A DNA stretch of 64,000 nt. It comes from Halocaridina rubra (taxonomy: Eukaryota; Arthropoda; Malacostraca; Decapoda; Atyidae). The stretch covers positions 38,501 to 102,500 of the forward strand of contig JAXCGZ010007579.1 in NCBI GenBank assembly GCA_037179515.1, written 5' to 3'. Both the position numbers and the translations under genes were made by a program. Of the stretch, positions 54,166 to 64,000 are shown in pieces. The notes beneath the pieces were generated by a model. The model was not told the origin of the DNA. It searched no databases and saw only the letters and a program-made list of their open reading frames with translations. Position 1 is the first letter of the stretch. Every line of letters starts with the position of its first letter.

Positions 54166-54495
54166 AACAGCTTTCGTTTAATGGACGTGCAGATCTTGCA
54201 ACTAAATTAGCCTCAGGAAATCCCTATGCCTATGGCCTTCACAATCTTTTCCTTCGCCTGTTTTGAGATATGCCCAAAAAAATAAAATCCAATTACCAGT
54301 GAAACTAGCATTGCTTGAGCTATCCACTGGTAAAGAGATCTTAAGGAAATATTACAAAGTCTACTCTTTCAATATAGATCCCAGTGCTGGGCAATTTACA
54401 TTAATTTCCTGTGAGACGAATGGGTTATCTATACACCTACAAAAAGTGACATAAACTCTTTAACTAATGTATAAACGCTTGATAAGTATCATCAC

Positions 54496-54499
<4 letters not shown>
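54166..54499. other. unassigned DNA
   Basis: A 63-codon open frame at 54263-54454 has no recognised motif. Confidence 0.35.
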
Positions 54500-54539
<40 letters not shown>

Positions 54540-54634
54540 TAATAATAATAATAATAAATACTAACCACACTTAGGTTTCTTCTGATTTTTATACATATAT
54601 TATATATTTGTATATTAATTGATCATTCGAAAAA

Positions 54635-54680
<46 letters not shown>
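54500..54680. repeat. (AAT)n and (TA)n tracts
   Basis: AAT at about 54500-54557 and TA at about 54643-54680. Confidence 0.9.
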
Positions 54681-54686
<6 letters not shown>

Positions 54687-56585
54687 TTTGAAGGATATGT
54701 AAAAACAAAGGCCAAGTACGTCATATAATCTGGACAAAAGGGGCTGGTGACCTCCAGGAGTAAAAAAAAAAAAAGTAACTATCCATATGTTTTTCTTTTA
54801 TATTCTAAGGAAACAATAAAGCGATTCCTTTATAAGTTTGAAACTTTAGTTCCGTATATAAGGAAAATATTAGCATAAAACATAGATTACAACACAGAAT
54901 ATACAATCAAATTCAAGAAAGGAAAATACGTTATTACTAATCGCCCCCTCAGGGCACCAGGAGATGTGGAAGACTGTCCCACTGAAAACTGCAAAACGCG
55001 AAGCTGGACGTGAAAGTTCTACGGGCATGAAGACACGGGAAAGAAAAGAGTGGTGGAATATCAACGGAGGCCTTTGCATCGCATGGTGTTGAAGGCGACG
55101 GTGATGAGACCTGCTCATTTTGAACAACTAAAGCCAAGAACAGCTCCAAAACATAAAGGAATTTGCTAAAGAGAACTGCAAACCAACTTATGAAATTGCT
55201 AATTATAGCCAAATAATATCCGTACTAATATGCTATCATCTGAAATAATAATAAACAATAATAATCATATCTATAAAATAATATGCTAAGAGTCCTCCAA
55301 GTCTATCCAGCCTTCACGATCTGAATATGACACTCAAGATATCACTGAGAGCCAAGAAACTGAGACAGCTAAACAGCATTTCTTCAAACAAAGAATGACT
55401 CACACATGTCATGTATAGCCTAAGTGCTATTTAAACCTCTCAACTTTCAATTATTTATGATAGAACCACATAAAAAAAATCTTGGTTGTGTCCATATTAA
55501 TAAACTAATCCTTCATCGTTTACTACCAGAGGTTAGGATTATTTTTAATAGAGAGAAAAGAATTTATTTCTTCTGAGTTCCAGATTACATGAAGCGTGTG
55601 ACAGAATGTTGAAATCTTGGTTTTGAAATTATTTATATTAATCTCTTATATTCACTCTCTAAATTTTTTGTCTATCAAGTGAACATTACGGGGGAGTCCA
55701 GATGAACACTGCAAAGCTGCGAACTTTTATCGTATCTCTTATAAACTGACATTACCAAATTGTTCTGAACAACGAAAGATGCAATATATTAAATCAAAAC
55801 TCTTCAAGGTCAGAATTCACATTATTCAGAGAGGCTGGAGGAAAAAAAAAAAAAAAAGATAACCGTGGCACATGGGACGTGTCACGCCACTTCTGTTTGA
55901 AAGGATTCATATATTTCAGGATGTTCGTTTCCAACTGGCGTACCACGTGCCATGCCATGTGCGACGTGCCACTTTGGTGTGAAAACGGCCTTAAATCAGC
56001 AAACAACATGTGATGTTGACAAGCAAAAATATATTGAAAATCTTTTAAGAATATTTTCAACTATTTATAATATATATCCAGCCTTGGTACAATGGTGAGT
56101 CGAAGCCACACAGAGAGAGAATTCTGTAAACTTCCAAAGTGATATTTAGGAATTGATCTAGATTTTTTTTCATAAATAATAGACAAACAACCAGGAGATA
56201 TAAGGAACAAAATGTCAAGTCACAGAGCAGATATGCAGCTAGCATTTACGATTTATATTGTGAGTTCTAGAAAAAAAACTGTTCTTCCACTAACCACACA
56301 CATCAGAAGGTGTACTCACTGATAGCAACAAGTTGATGGGATATATCACGTTAGGGAAACCACTACCTTCTTCTCTCTTATCTCCAAATGACTAGCAGAG
56401 AAGCTGTACGAATTACCAAAGGACTAAAATAAAACTGGAACTTCCTGGGTTGAAGAGGAGCACTAGATTCACTAATAAGAAATCATTCAACATCTCTCAA
56501 TCCGGAATATTAAGTCAAACAACAGCTCTAAATGCTCCATTTTGATCAGTGTTCATATTACAATATTACTGAATTATAACCCTCC
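54681..56585. other. unassigned DNA, with possible MITE-like palindromic text near 55860-55995
   Basis: Mostly nothing is recognised. Near 55860-55995, GTGGCACATGGGACGTGTCA and ACCACGTGCCATGCCATG are repeated GC-rich ACGTG motifs, ending in GTGAAAACGGCC. These resemble termini of hAT-type non-autonomous elements, but the boundaries are unclear. Confidence 0.35.
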
Positions 56586-56790
56586 TGTAGTCTCCGTGGC
56601 TAAATGGTAGCGTCCGCGACTCTGCGTCGGCAGGTCGAGGGTTCGCGCCCCGTCACGGACTGAGGTTAGTAAGGGCATACACTCAGGGTAACGATTACAC
56701 ATGCCAAAATAAGTCCTTTGCAAGAAGGCATCCGTCATAGCCCTTAGTAGAAAAGGGAGTTCGAGACGTAAAACCGAATCATCATCATCA
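56586..56790 (+). mobile_element. S1 tRNA-derived SINE, full length
   Basis: Head GTCTCCGTGGCTAAATGGTA (A box), CAGGTCGAGGGTTCGCGCC (B box), CACGGACTGAGGTTAGTAAG, GGTAACGATTACACATGCCA and AGTAGAAAAGGGAGTTCGAG, ending in an (ATC)n tail. This is the best reference copy of the family in the window. Confidence 0.88.
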
Positions 56791-57179
56791 CTGAATTATA
56801 ACCCTCCAACAGCATTTTAATATAACAAATACCAAAGTTCAAATATTATATGTGATACAAATACTACACATCTCTCGGCATCCCTAATATTGAATAGCCT
56901 TGGCAAAACAGTTTATGAAAAGAATACAAGCATTTGAAGAATTTGAAAGCAAAGGGTATTCTATATCAGAACAAAAACTTTCAGATGCAAACGTAATGAT
57001 AAGTGTTAGGAGACGGGGAGTTAAGTGCAAAAGGGTTTTTTTTTCCCTGGAACACAATTAAGTAAATACACACTGTAAATATTATACGAGCGTAGACAGT
57101 CTTAATGGAGTCTAAAGAGTAATATGCGATGCTACATCTAATATATTATCAAATGATACAACAGAAGACTACACAATAA
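56791..57179. other. unassigned DNA with a LINE-A tail fragment
   Basis: At about 57008-57075, GGAGACGGGGAGTTAAGTGC and GGAACACAATTAAGTAAAT form a decayed LINE-A 3' end. Otherwise nothing is seen. Confidence 0.55.
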
Positions 57180-57410
57180 CCCGATTTCTTAAACAGTGTA
57201 AACCTAAGATACCATATTGTTAGTTTGCTAGTCACATACAAATGGATTTCATAAACGCATCTGACACGGTTCTGTGTATGGCTAGGATCCCGTACGGGAT
57301 CCTAGCCATACACAGAACCGTGTCAGATGCGTTTATGAAATCCATGTGTGTGTCTAGCAAACTAACACTATGGTATCCTAGGTTTACACTGTTTAAGAAA
57401 TCGGGTTTTA
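57180..57410. mobile_element. FB3 foldback element, copy 2, near-perfect palindrome
   Basis: The termini CCCGATTTCTTAAACAGTGT and complement pair through 115-bp arms to the centre GGATCCCGTACGGGATCC, with only a few mismatches. It has no spacer and no frame. It equals the inner palindrome at 48246-48482. Confidence 0.88.
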
Positions 57411-57544
57411 ATCTCTTACATATCAACAAACTAAAGGATCTGTTTTATATATACGATTTTTTTTTAATAAAATCAACTGCAAGTTATTAAAAGACACTCA
57501 GGTTTATTAATCTGTAAAAAAAAAAAAAGTGTGTTTGCCTTTTA

Positions 57545-57975
57545 CCTAACTGTGCTCACAGAAGAGAGGCCTAAGTTCGTAACTCCCCGTCAACTGGTGG
57601 TAACTGGGAACAGACCTATGCTTATGACCCTGTCTCCTGTTCGGTTATATTATTTTACTCACTAACACCTATAGAATCTTCATTTAAAGCTATAAATACA
57701 GTAACGATTTCCTGTTTCATTACTTGACGTATTCCAATTATCAGCTACTTTTACACTAAATAAAAAAAAAGTACTTGCTTAGATCCTGGAGGGGGAGGGG
57801 GAGAAATAACTTATGAATCCTCGAATTATGACCTCTATATCTACATATAGTCTTGTCAAAGACTATCCATCCTGTCAAAACAACTGAAATCTTAAAAACC
57901 GTTGTCATATCTCCCATCATCCCTCTAGCTTCAAGTGGTGGTATGTCTAACTCCCTCAACCTTGTTCTTCAATAT
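57545..57975 (-). mobile_element. LINE-A 3' fragment, old
   Basis: Complement of the LINE-A end: ACCTAACTGTGCTCACAGAA, CCAATTATCAGCTACTTTTA, TCCTCGAATTATGACCTCTA and ATATCTCCCATCATCCCTCT. A roughly 60-codon frame (57959-57756) keeps RELDIPPLEARG. Confidence 0.75.
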
Positions 57976-58324
57976 AACCGTGTTTGGAATTAAGAAAAAA
58001 AAAATAAAAAGGATGCATACACACTATGCATATTAAGATCTAAAACCCCAGCATGTAAAGTCAGAGGAGGGAAACTTTTCAATATCGACAAACTCTGTCC
58101 TCTTGTGATAAATGTTCCGGATGCTTAAAGGCCAAGACTAGTAGTAATCAATAGGTAGAGAGAGAGAGTGGGTGTGGCGCCACTCAAACAAAACAACCCA
58201 TGTCAGCACACACAACTAATGACCTACCTGACAGTTGTTTGTTATGCAGGCTTGTCATTCCATCCCCATCATAATTATATTGTCTTTCGAACTAAATTTA
58301 TGTACGAAATTAGACCTAGGGGGT

Positions 58325-58515
58325 CTGCGTTCGCTCTGTGCTAGGGCGGGAAATTTGGGAAAGTGGTGAGTCTAATATTTGCGAATTCCATCCCACCGCG
58401 GGACGTTAGGAAGATCTTTCAATTTTAATTCCCCCAGCTCCAACTTGTCTGTGTCCACCCCTATTCAAAATGGAACTAACGGTGATTCTAAATCGAAAAA
58501 AATATATATAATAAT
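58325..58515 (+). mobile_element. S2 tRNA-derived SINE, diverged head
   Basis: GAATTCCATCCCACCGCGGG, ACGTTAGGAAGATCTTTC, CCCCCAGCTCCAACTTGTCT and GTGTCCACCCCTATTC give the family body; the head is decayed. Confidence 0.75.
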
Positions 58516-58526
58516 AAACCTCATGG

Positions 58527-58695
58527 GAGAGGCTGAGGCGTCAGGTCGAGGGTTCGCACCCCGTCACGGTCTGAGGTTAGCAAGGGCATGCACTCAGGGT
58601 AACGATTACATCTGCCAAAAAAGTCCTTCGCAAGAAGGCAACCGTCCTAGCCCTTGGTAGAAAAGGGAGTCCGTGACGTAAAACCGGAACAACAT
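58527..58695 (+). mobile_element. S1 tRNA-derived SINE, 5'-truncated
   Basis: GAGGCGTCAGGTCGAGGGTT (B box) onward to GAGTCCGTGACGTAAAACCG. It is inserted directly behind the S2 copy and is followed by a repeat of the target text AAACCTCATGGGAGAGG (at about 58515 and 58701), a 16-18-bp target-site duplication. Confidence 0.85.
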
Positions 58696-59639
58696 AAATA
58701 AACCTCATGGGAGAGGAAGCGCTCAAACTTAGCACATTATCGATCACTTAATTTTCGAACAATAATAGACTCATCAAGTAATGATCAGAGAATGAATAGG
58801 TCCGGTATGGGACGACCAAAAATAGCTGCCGATAAATGCAGCCTCTGCCTCTGGCACTTCTATCAACAGTCATCAAAAACACGTTCTTGAAATAGAGCGA
58901 TATTAGAGAGAAAGCAATTACCATCAGACCCTCTCCAAATTTATCCTATGCAGGAAAGTCAATAACACCAAAATAAACTTTTAGGGAACTGTTTGTTTGT
59001 CGTTTTATGCGTCAGTGTTAGTCCCCCTTCGAAAGAGGGAGGACATAGAAATAATAAGCTCTTAGGGATTATAAGTATCAAAGTTCTACACACACACACA
59101 AACCTTGTAGCTTAGTCCATAAGTACAGCAGTCCGTAGTCGGTAAAATATTGATTCGAGCTATCAGCCCATAGGTCAGATGTTCGTAAGGGGAAAAGCTG
59201 AATACACATATAATTCCCCTCAATACTATTAATTTTTTTATCATCGTCCTAAACTGCTTTCAATCAATTTTTCACCCTAATCTCTTATAGCTATGGGTGA
59301 TGTGGGTGAAAGAATAAATATATATGAAAATGGTTGAAACTTACTGGTATTGGCATAGGCCTACCTAAATGGAAAAAAAAAAAACTAGAGTTGAGGATAA
59401 CATGTAATTTCAATATTCAGCATTACGTACTGCTGGCTTGAAATTGATCACAATAGGTAAATATAATATGAAGTTTAACATTCTTTTCAAAATAATTATT
59501 AAAACATAGCGTCAAAAACACACTGAATTTATCCTTCACAATATAAGCAGATGAGCATATCAAAAATGTGCAAAATATACCAAGCTAGAGCTCTATAACA
59601 TCTGTAAAAATATTTTTAATTTAAGTATTTTGCTTTAAG

Positions 59640-59640
<1 letters not shown>
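58696..59640. other. unassigned DNA with a decayed S2 3' end
   Basis: Near 59005-59075, GTTTTATGCGTCAGTGTTAG and CCCCTTCGAAAGAGGGAGGA recall the complement of an S2 3' end. Otherwise nothing is seen. Confidence 0.4.

Positions 59641-59642
<2 letters not shown>

Positions 59643-59731
<89 letters not shown>
59643..59731. repeat. (GA)n microsatellite
   Basis: GA tract with one interruption. A second tract lies 100 bp on, and short flanking text (TTTAAG near 59635, CTTTAAGACC near 59782) is repeated, so this is a local duplication. Confidence 0.95.
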
Positions 59732-59733
<2 letters not shown>

Positions 59734-59833
59734 TTCAGCTCCCTTCCCATCTGTTCAAATATTTTTCATCTGAGTAATATTGCTTTAAGACCAAGTGTTT
59801 TTATGTAAATAACCCACGTTTGCATGCATGTAT

Positions 59834-59912
<79 letters not shown>
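59834..59912. repeat. (GA)n microsatellite
   Basis: Uninterrupted GA tract. Confidence 0.95.
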
Positions 59913-59915
<3 letters not shown>

Positions 59916-60593
59916 TGAAACCACGTTCAAAAACACAGACAATTTGACATGTTATATGATTTTTTTTCGGTTTTACCAACGCTATTCTGCACAATTTAAA
60001 ATTCTGTGTCCATAAAGTTTGGAAGAAATCAACACATTTCCTTCACATATAGAAGGTATGAAATGTGAACCTCAAGTGAAAGATTGACTCTTCAGTTGAA
60101 GACCTATTCCCTATACCAATAATATGTTGATTTTAGGGCACATGAATGCTCTAAACAATTCGAGAAGGTTAAATCATTTGTTTTTATAAGTATACAGCAA
60201 ACTTTAAGACAAAATAAACAGCATCATGTTGTAAAATTAGATGCCTGAAATTCTGTTCCTCTATACCAAATATATACCTAAATTCGCATAACCGGATATG
60301 ATTGGTAGAACAGAGCTTCATCAGAACTGCAGCCAAAATAGAGTATATTCAAATTTGGTCTTAATAAACCATAACATAAAGAAAATTGTTCATGATAAAT
60401 AATGTTTTAATGCACCTTTTTTTCTTTATAGCCATTTTTCCATCAGCTTGCAGTAGATATCAGCTATATATTTGCGCGGTAATGAGACGTATTTTTTCGA
60501 ATTCTTCTAAGCTAGTGTGATGAAATTGATGTAATTTGTTGTGCATAAGGTTGCTTTCATTTAAATTGAAAGAGTCAGATCCGTGATGAAAAC
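59913..60593. other. unassigned DNA
   Basis: Nothing is recognised. Confidence 0.4.
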
Positions 60594-60668
60594 GGTAATC
60601 ACCGTGGCTCAAACGGTAGCGTCCGCAACTCTGAGGCGTCAGGTCGAGGGATCCCGCCCCGTCATCGA
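60594..60668 (+). mobile_element. S1 SINE, tRNA-like head only
   Basis: ATCACCGTGGCTCAAACGGT (A box) and CAGGTCGAGGGATCCCGCC (B box) up to CCCGTCA; the body is missing. Confidence 0.7.
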
Positions 60669-60819
60669 TAATTTTAATTTATTTTTTTTTAAATTCAGAG
60701 TAGGTAAAGAACTTAAATGACGAAAATCAATAAATGGAGAGAAATTTGAGAAAAATAGTACACTCAGCATAAAAATAATTTGGAAGTGAGATATACGATA
60801 AAAGAGGAAGAGAGAAAAC

Positions 60820-61074
60820 TAGAGGGAAGAAGAAAAAGGTTGAAGGACCAAAGAGTTGGAGAACAGAAGTTCAAAACAACAGGATGATAACCAAAAGTTG
60901 GGTAATAGCTTCAGTGAATTAAATGATATCGCATTACTATCTAATAGCAGTTTAGAATGTATAAATAATGGAAAATATTGAACAGTTCAAAAGAGATTTT
61001 TAAGAGTTGAATATAAACCATGTGTGTAATTAGGCTACATAAACATTCTCACAAGCATTAAAAAAGAAATGTGG

Positions 61075-61077
<3 letters not shown>
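60820..61077 (+). pseudogene. LINE-A ORF1 fragment, old, cut by (GA)n
   Basis: AATATTGAACAGTTCAAAAG, AGAGTTGAATATAAACCAT and AAGAAATGTGGCAGTGA align with ORF1 at 17368-17470. The match stops exactly where the (GA)n tract begins. Confidence 0.65.

Positions 61078-61168
<91 letters not shown>
61078..61168. repeat. (GA)n microsatellite
   Basis: GA tract starting at the ORF1 fragment's break. Confidence 0.95.
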
Positions 61169-61171
<3 letters not shown>

Positions 61172-61328
61172 GCATCGTTTTAGCAAACTGAGTGAATTTT
61201 TGCAATTCATAATAGTTAAAATGGAGAGCTAATAAAAGATAGTCTGATAGATCGAGACGAAGAATGATGGCAAAGTGATATTATGCAAGTAATTCGACTC
61301 CCTATATAATTGTGCGTGTTTTAGAAGA

Positions 61329-61340
61329 ATAGATAGATAG

Positions 61341-61373
<33 letters not shown>

Positions 61374-61386
61374 GGATAGATAGATA
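61329..61386. repeat. (TAGA)n microsatellite
   Basis: TAGA tetranucleotide tract with two interruptions. Confidence 0.9.
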
Positions 61387-62471
61387 ATTTTGATTTGAAG
61401 ATGGAGAAATTTTGTTACAATATACATGCCAAGTGCTGTATGCCTATGTTGCAATTTTGAAAAGTTGTTTACAAGTTACGTAGGTAGTGCATTTATGATG
61501 GGGAAAAATTAAAATAACAAACACAAGATTCCTAAAAATATGATTTTTTTTTTTATTGTAAACATTTATCGATATCAGTCACTTCCATTCTGTTATTAAT
61601 GTGACAGTAGCTTTGCTTTTTCATCGATATAGTGCAAAAAATATTCACTTTTTTCACCCAAGGAAAGTATGTATCTTAGAAAAAGTAACCCTCAGAACCC
61701 CATGTAAAGAGTAACCCTGAACTTATTTTTCTTTACAAGATCTGAATGAATTAATACCACTATTTTTTCCCTCTTCTCACATATGTGGTCGCAGTCTGGA
61801 CATTGTAATATGTATATATCATCTTAATGATACTGAGTTTTCATAGACTTTGATATTCTTTCATTTTCTAACTAAATAAGCAAGTCATTTAATATGTTGT
61901 ACTCATCGATGGACAGGAAAACTTGAAATCTAAACAAGGACAATGACAACCTCAAGAGTAAGAAAAAAAAAATGGGGGGTTGAAAATTAACAGAAAATAA
62001 ATTTGAAAAGTTTTCTTAGTAGTGATGAAGCTTGCCTTGACCTCATACAATACAGACTCTCACTTTCATTTGTGAAGAAAGTATAGGAACACCCATAAAA
62101 CACCACAGCTGATTGAAAACTCACAGAGGAGAGTGCATACATTCAACATTTAACAGAAAAAAAGGGTTATATACAGACAAAGAAATCGGATAAGCCGGAA
62201 GCAGGACAACCGCAGAATGCCAGAATGTCGTAATGGTATATTACAGATATTAAAAATCGTGTAAATATGATTGGAAGAATTTTATTATCTTATATTTATC
62301 ACGATTAACACAAAACTGTTATGTAATATAAATATTCCAACAACATTACGTAATAACTTAGGTTCTTACATATCTTTATCACGAATAACACAGAACTTAG
62401 CAATACAAATATACAAATTATAAACTGCTTTCAACATTATGACGTAATAATTCTTGTTCTAATACACACAT

Positions 62472-62476
<5 letters not shown>
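61387..62476. other. unassigned DNA, with a short MITE-like relative at 61672-61745
   Basis: TTAGAAAAAGTAACCCTCAG and the complement of TTCTTTACAAGATCTGAA repeat the termini of the unit at 51495 with a much shorter interior. The rest is unassigned. Confidence 0.45.
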
Positions 62477-62567
<91 letters not shown>

Positions 62568-62568
62568 C
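62477..62568. repeat. (GA)n microsatellite
   Basis: GA tract with two extra-G interruptions. Confidence 0.95.
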
Positions 62569-62876
62569 TTTAACGTTGCTTGTTCGTTCTTCCTTGATCA
62601 TTCAAAATCGTTTGAGGTTATCCTCGTGTATGTGTTTATTCTTCGCTCCCTTTTTCTATCAGTTATCTCTCTCTATATGAGCAGTGACACGAGGTGGGCA
62701 GGATATAAATTTCAGAGTGCAAGAGAACAGGATTCCCTCACGCGGTGGGGAGTCATTTATTTCTTTCCTCTCTTATCCTAACATTAAAATAACTTCTGTA
62801 CAAAATAAAATTTAAATATGGTAAAACAGGCAAATCGTGAAGTCCATTATGCTAGTTCTCCTTAGATGAAGCTTGG

Positions 62877-62880
<4 letters not shown>
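62569..62880. other. unassigned DNA
   Basis: Nothing is recognised. Confidence 0.4.

Positions 62881-62970
<90 letters not shown>
62881..62970. repeat. (GA)n microsatellite
   Basis: Uninterrupted GA tract. Confidence 0.95.
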
Positions 62971-62972
<2 letters not shown>

Positions 62973-63124
62973 GAATCACGAGCAATCCTTTCTTTCTTCG
63001 TTGAAACTGTTACATACAGGCTAAGCTTATGATTTTTTGCTTCACTGATACCGTCGTCTTATTTTCATTTAAAATCTATGTATTTCCTTAGTATTGACGA
63101 TATTACTGAAGAAAACACACACAC

Positions 63125-63330
63125 ATAGAAAACTTCTTTGCAGAATGTAAGGAAGTACTTTTTTGTGTAAGAGTAGTTGGTGATTGGAATTCGCTAAGTG
63201 AGGACGTAGTTAAGGCTAACTTAATCTATAGTTTTAAGGACAAGTATGATGAGTACAAAAATGGAACCGACCAGGAGACGGGGAGTTAAGAGCACGGGGC
63301 TCTTTTACGTAAAAAGAATTAGGTAATTAA
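63125..63330 (+). mobile_element. LINE-A C-terminal fragment and 3' end
   Basis: GAAAACTTCTTTGCAGAATG, GTAAGAGTAGTTGGTGATTG, AAGGACAAGTATGATGAGTA, the hairpin GAGACGGGGAGTTAAGAGC...GGGGCTC and AATTAGGTAATTA. Confidence 0.8.
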
Positions 63331-63354
63331 ATGTTTCTCTCTCTTTCTTTCTGA

Positions 63355-63605
63355 GGGTGGCTCTAAAATTAAGGTCATAGTTTGAAGCTTTACAAGAAAA
63401 CTTCTTTGCAGGATGTCAGGAAGTACTTTTTAGTGTGGGACTACTGTAACTTAAATTGGAATTAGCTAAGTGAGGCAATAATAAATTCTAGATGCATTCA
63501 ATAGTTGCAACGACTAATATATGTGATTGAGTTAAAAATAAAACCTAACAGGAGACGGGGACTACGAGTATGGGGCTCTTTCCCATAAGCACAGGTAAAT
63601 ACATA
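63355..63605 (+). mobile_element. LINE-A C-terminal fragment and 3' end, second copy
   Basis: GGCTCTAAAATTAAGGTCAT, TTCTTTGCAGGATGTCAGGA, the hairpin GAGACGGGGACTACGAG...GGGGCTCTTTCCC and CACAGGTAAATAC. It lies in tandem with the previous fragment but differs from it, so it is an independent insertion or a diverged duplication. Confidence 0.75.
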
Positions 63606-64000
63606 CATATCACGTGCAGAAGAGTTGTGTGTGTTTGTACGAAGCTCACTCCAAACAAATATATATTAGCATAATCATCGTATTGCAGAATTACCTCGTC
63701 CATGAATTAATACTTTCACCTTTGCAAAGGCGTTGTCATTTAGCCTCTATCCAGTTTCGAGTTGATACAGGACACAAAATGGTATTAATTATTCTGCAAT
63801 TTGCCATTTTAATATGTCCGATCACAAGCTTTTAATATAGCCTATTGTCTAAATATACTTCGTAAGTCTTCTTGATGGGCTAATTTTAGACTATGACATG
63901 ATTAAATAGATCAAAATTCACCAAACTTTATATGAATAACCATCCACTGTGTGTTTATACGAATATTTTTGGCGTTTAACCGCCTCCCATTCACACTATT
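63606..64000. other. unassigned DNA
   Basis: Nothing is recognised up to the window end. Confidence 0.4.

Overview
This window is eukaryotic and almost certainly arthropod. I favour a decapod crustacean because of the very high load of (TA)n, (GA)n and (TAA)n microsatellites, the mix of LINEs and tRNA-derived SINEs, the interstitial GGTTA/TTAGG-type runs and the intron-rich glycosyltransferase gene. The species assignment is inference. There are no operons, CRISPR arrays or bacterial signals.

Host gene. One host gene is well supported: a GT43 beta-1,3-glucuronosyltransferase (GlcAT-P/S type) on the minus strand at 32138-37098. It has five coding exons whose phases join into a 354-residue type II Golgi enzyme with a cytoplasmic tip, a membrane anchor, a DDD metal site and a conserved C-terminal core. 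Its introns hold SINE copies and an orphan LINE tail.

Mobile DNA. Names used below are local to this annotation. LINE-A is a CR1/jockey-type non-LTR element with a coiled-coil ORF1, an endonuclease and an RT. It occurs as a near-complete copy (16978-22577), as a second copy nested inside that copy's endonuclease domain (18778-20293), as truncated copies at 15101-16622 and 39450-40938, and as about ten small fragments. LINE-B is RTE-like (27730-29380 minus, plus a decayed relative at 9851-10700 minus). LINE-C is CR1/L2-like and survives as 3' ends at 45832-46250 and 50393-51060. Tigger/pogo-type DNA transposons with TA target sites lie at 3172-5412, 13184-13994, 14097-23578 (split by 8.2 kb of nested insertions), 23823-24518, 26991-30768 and 30845-31965. 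Three foldback (long inverted repeat) families occur: FB1 (24656-25776), FB2 (25861-26036 and 44710-44858) and FB3 (about 48089-48575 and 57180-57410). SINEs comprise four tRNA-derived families (S1-S4) and two families, R-A and R-B, whose 3' ends resemble the 3' ends of LINE-C and LINE-B-like elements.

Layout. 1-2.4 kb: mostly unassigned, with a possible LTR-element leader. 2.4-9.9 kb: microsatellites, R-A copies and a 2.2-kb Tigger with a satellite-like internal array. 9.9-13 kb: LINE relics and unassigned DNA. 13.2-32.0 kb: a dense transposon block in which element after element is separated only by (TA)n. 32.1-37.1 kb: the GlcAT gene. 37-64 kb: SINE- and LINE-relic-rich intergenic DNA with foldback elements and (GA)n tracts.

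The main novelty candidates are the chain of TA-bounded elements, the foldback families, the LINE/SINE pairs with shared 3' tails, the conserved 3' hairpin of LINE-A, and a gene-like acidic ORF with a 107-bp triplication lying inside a Tigger element.
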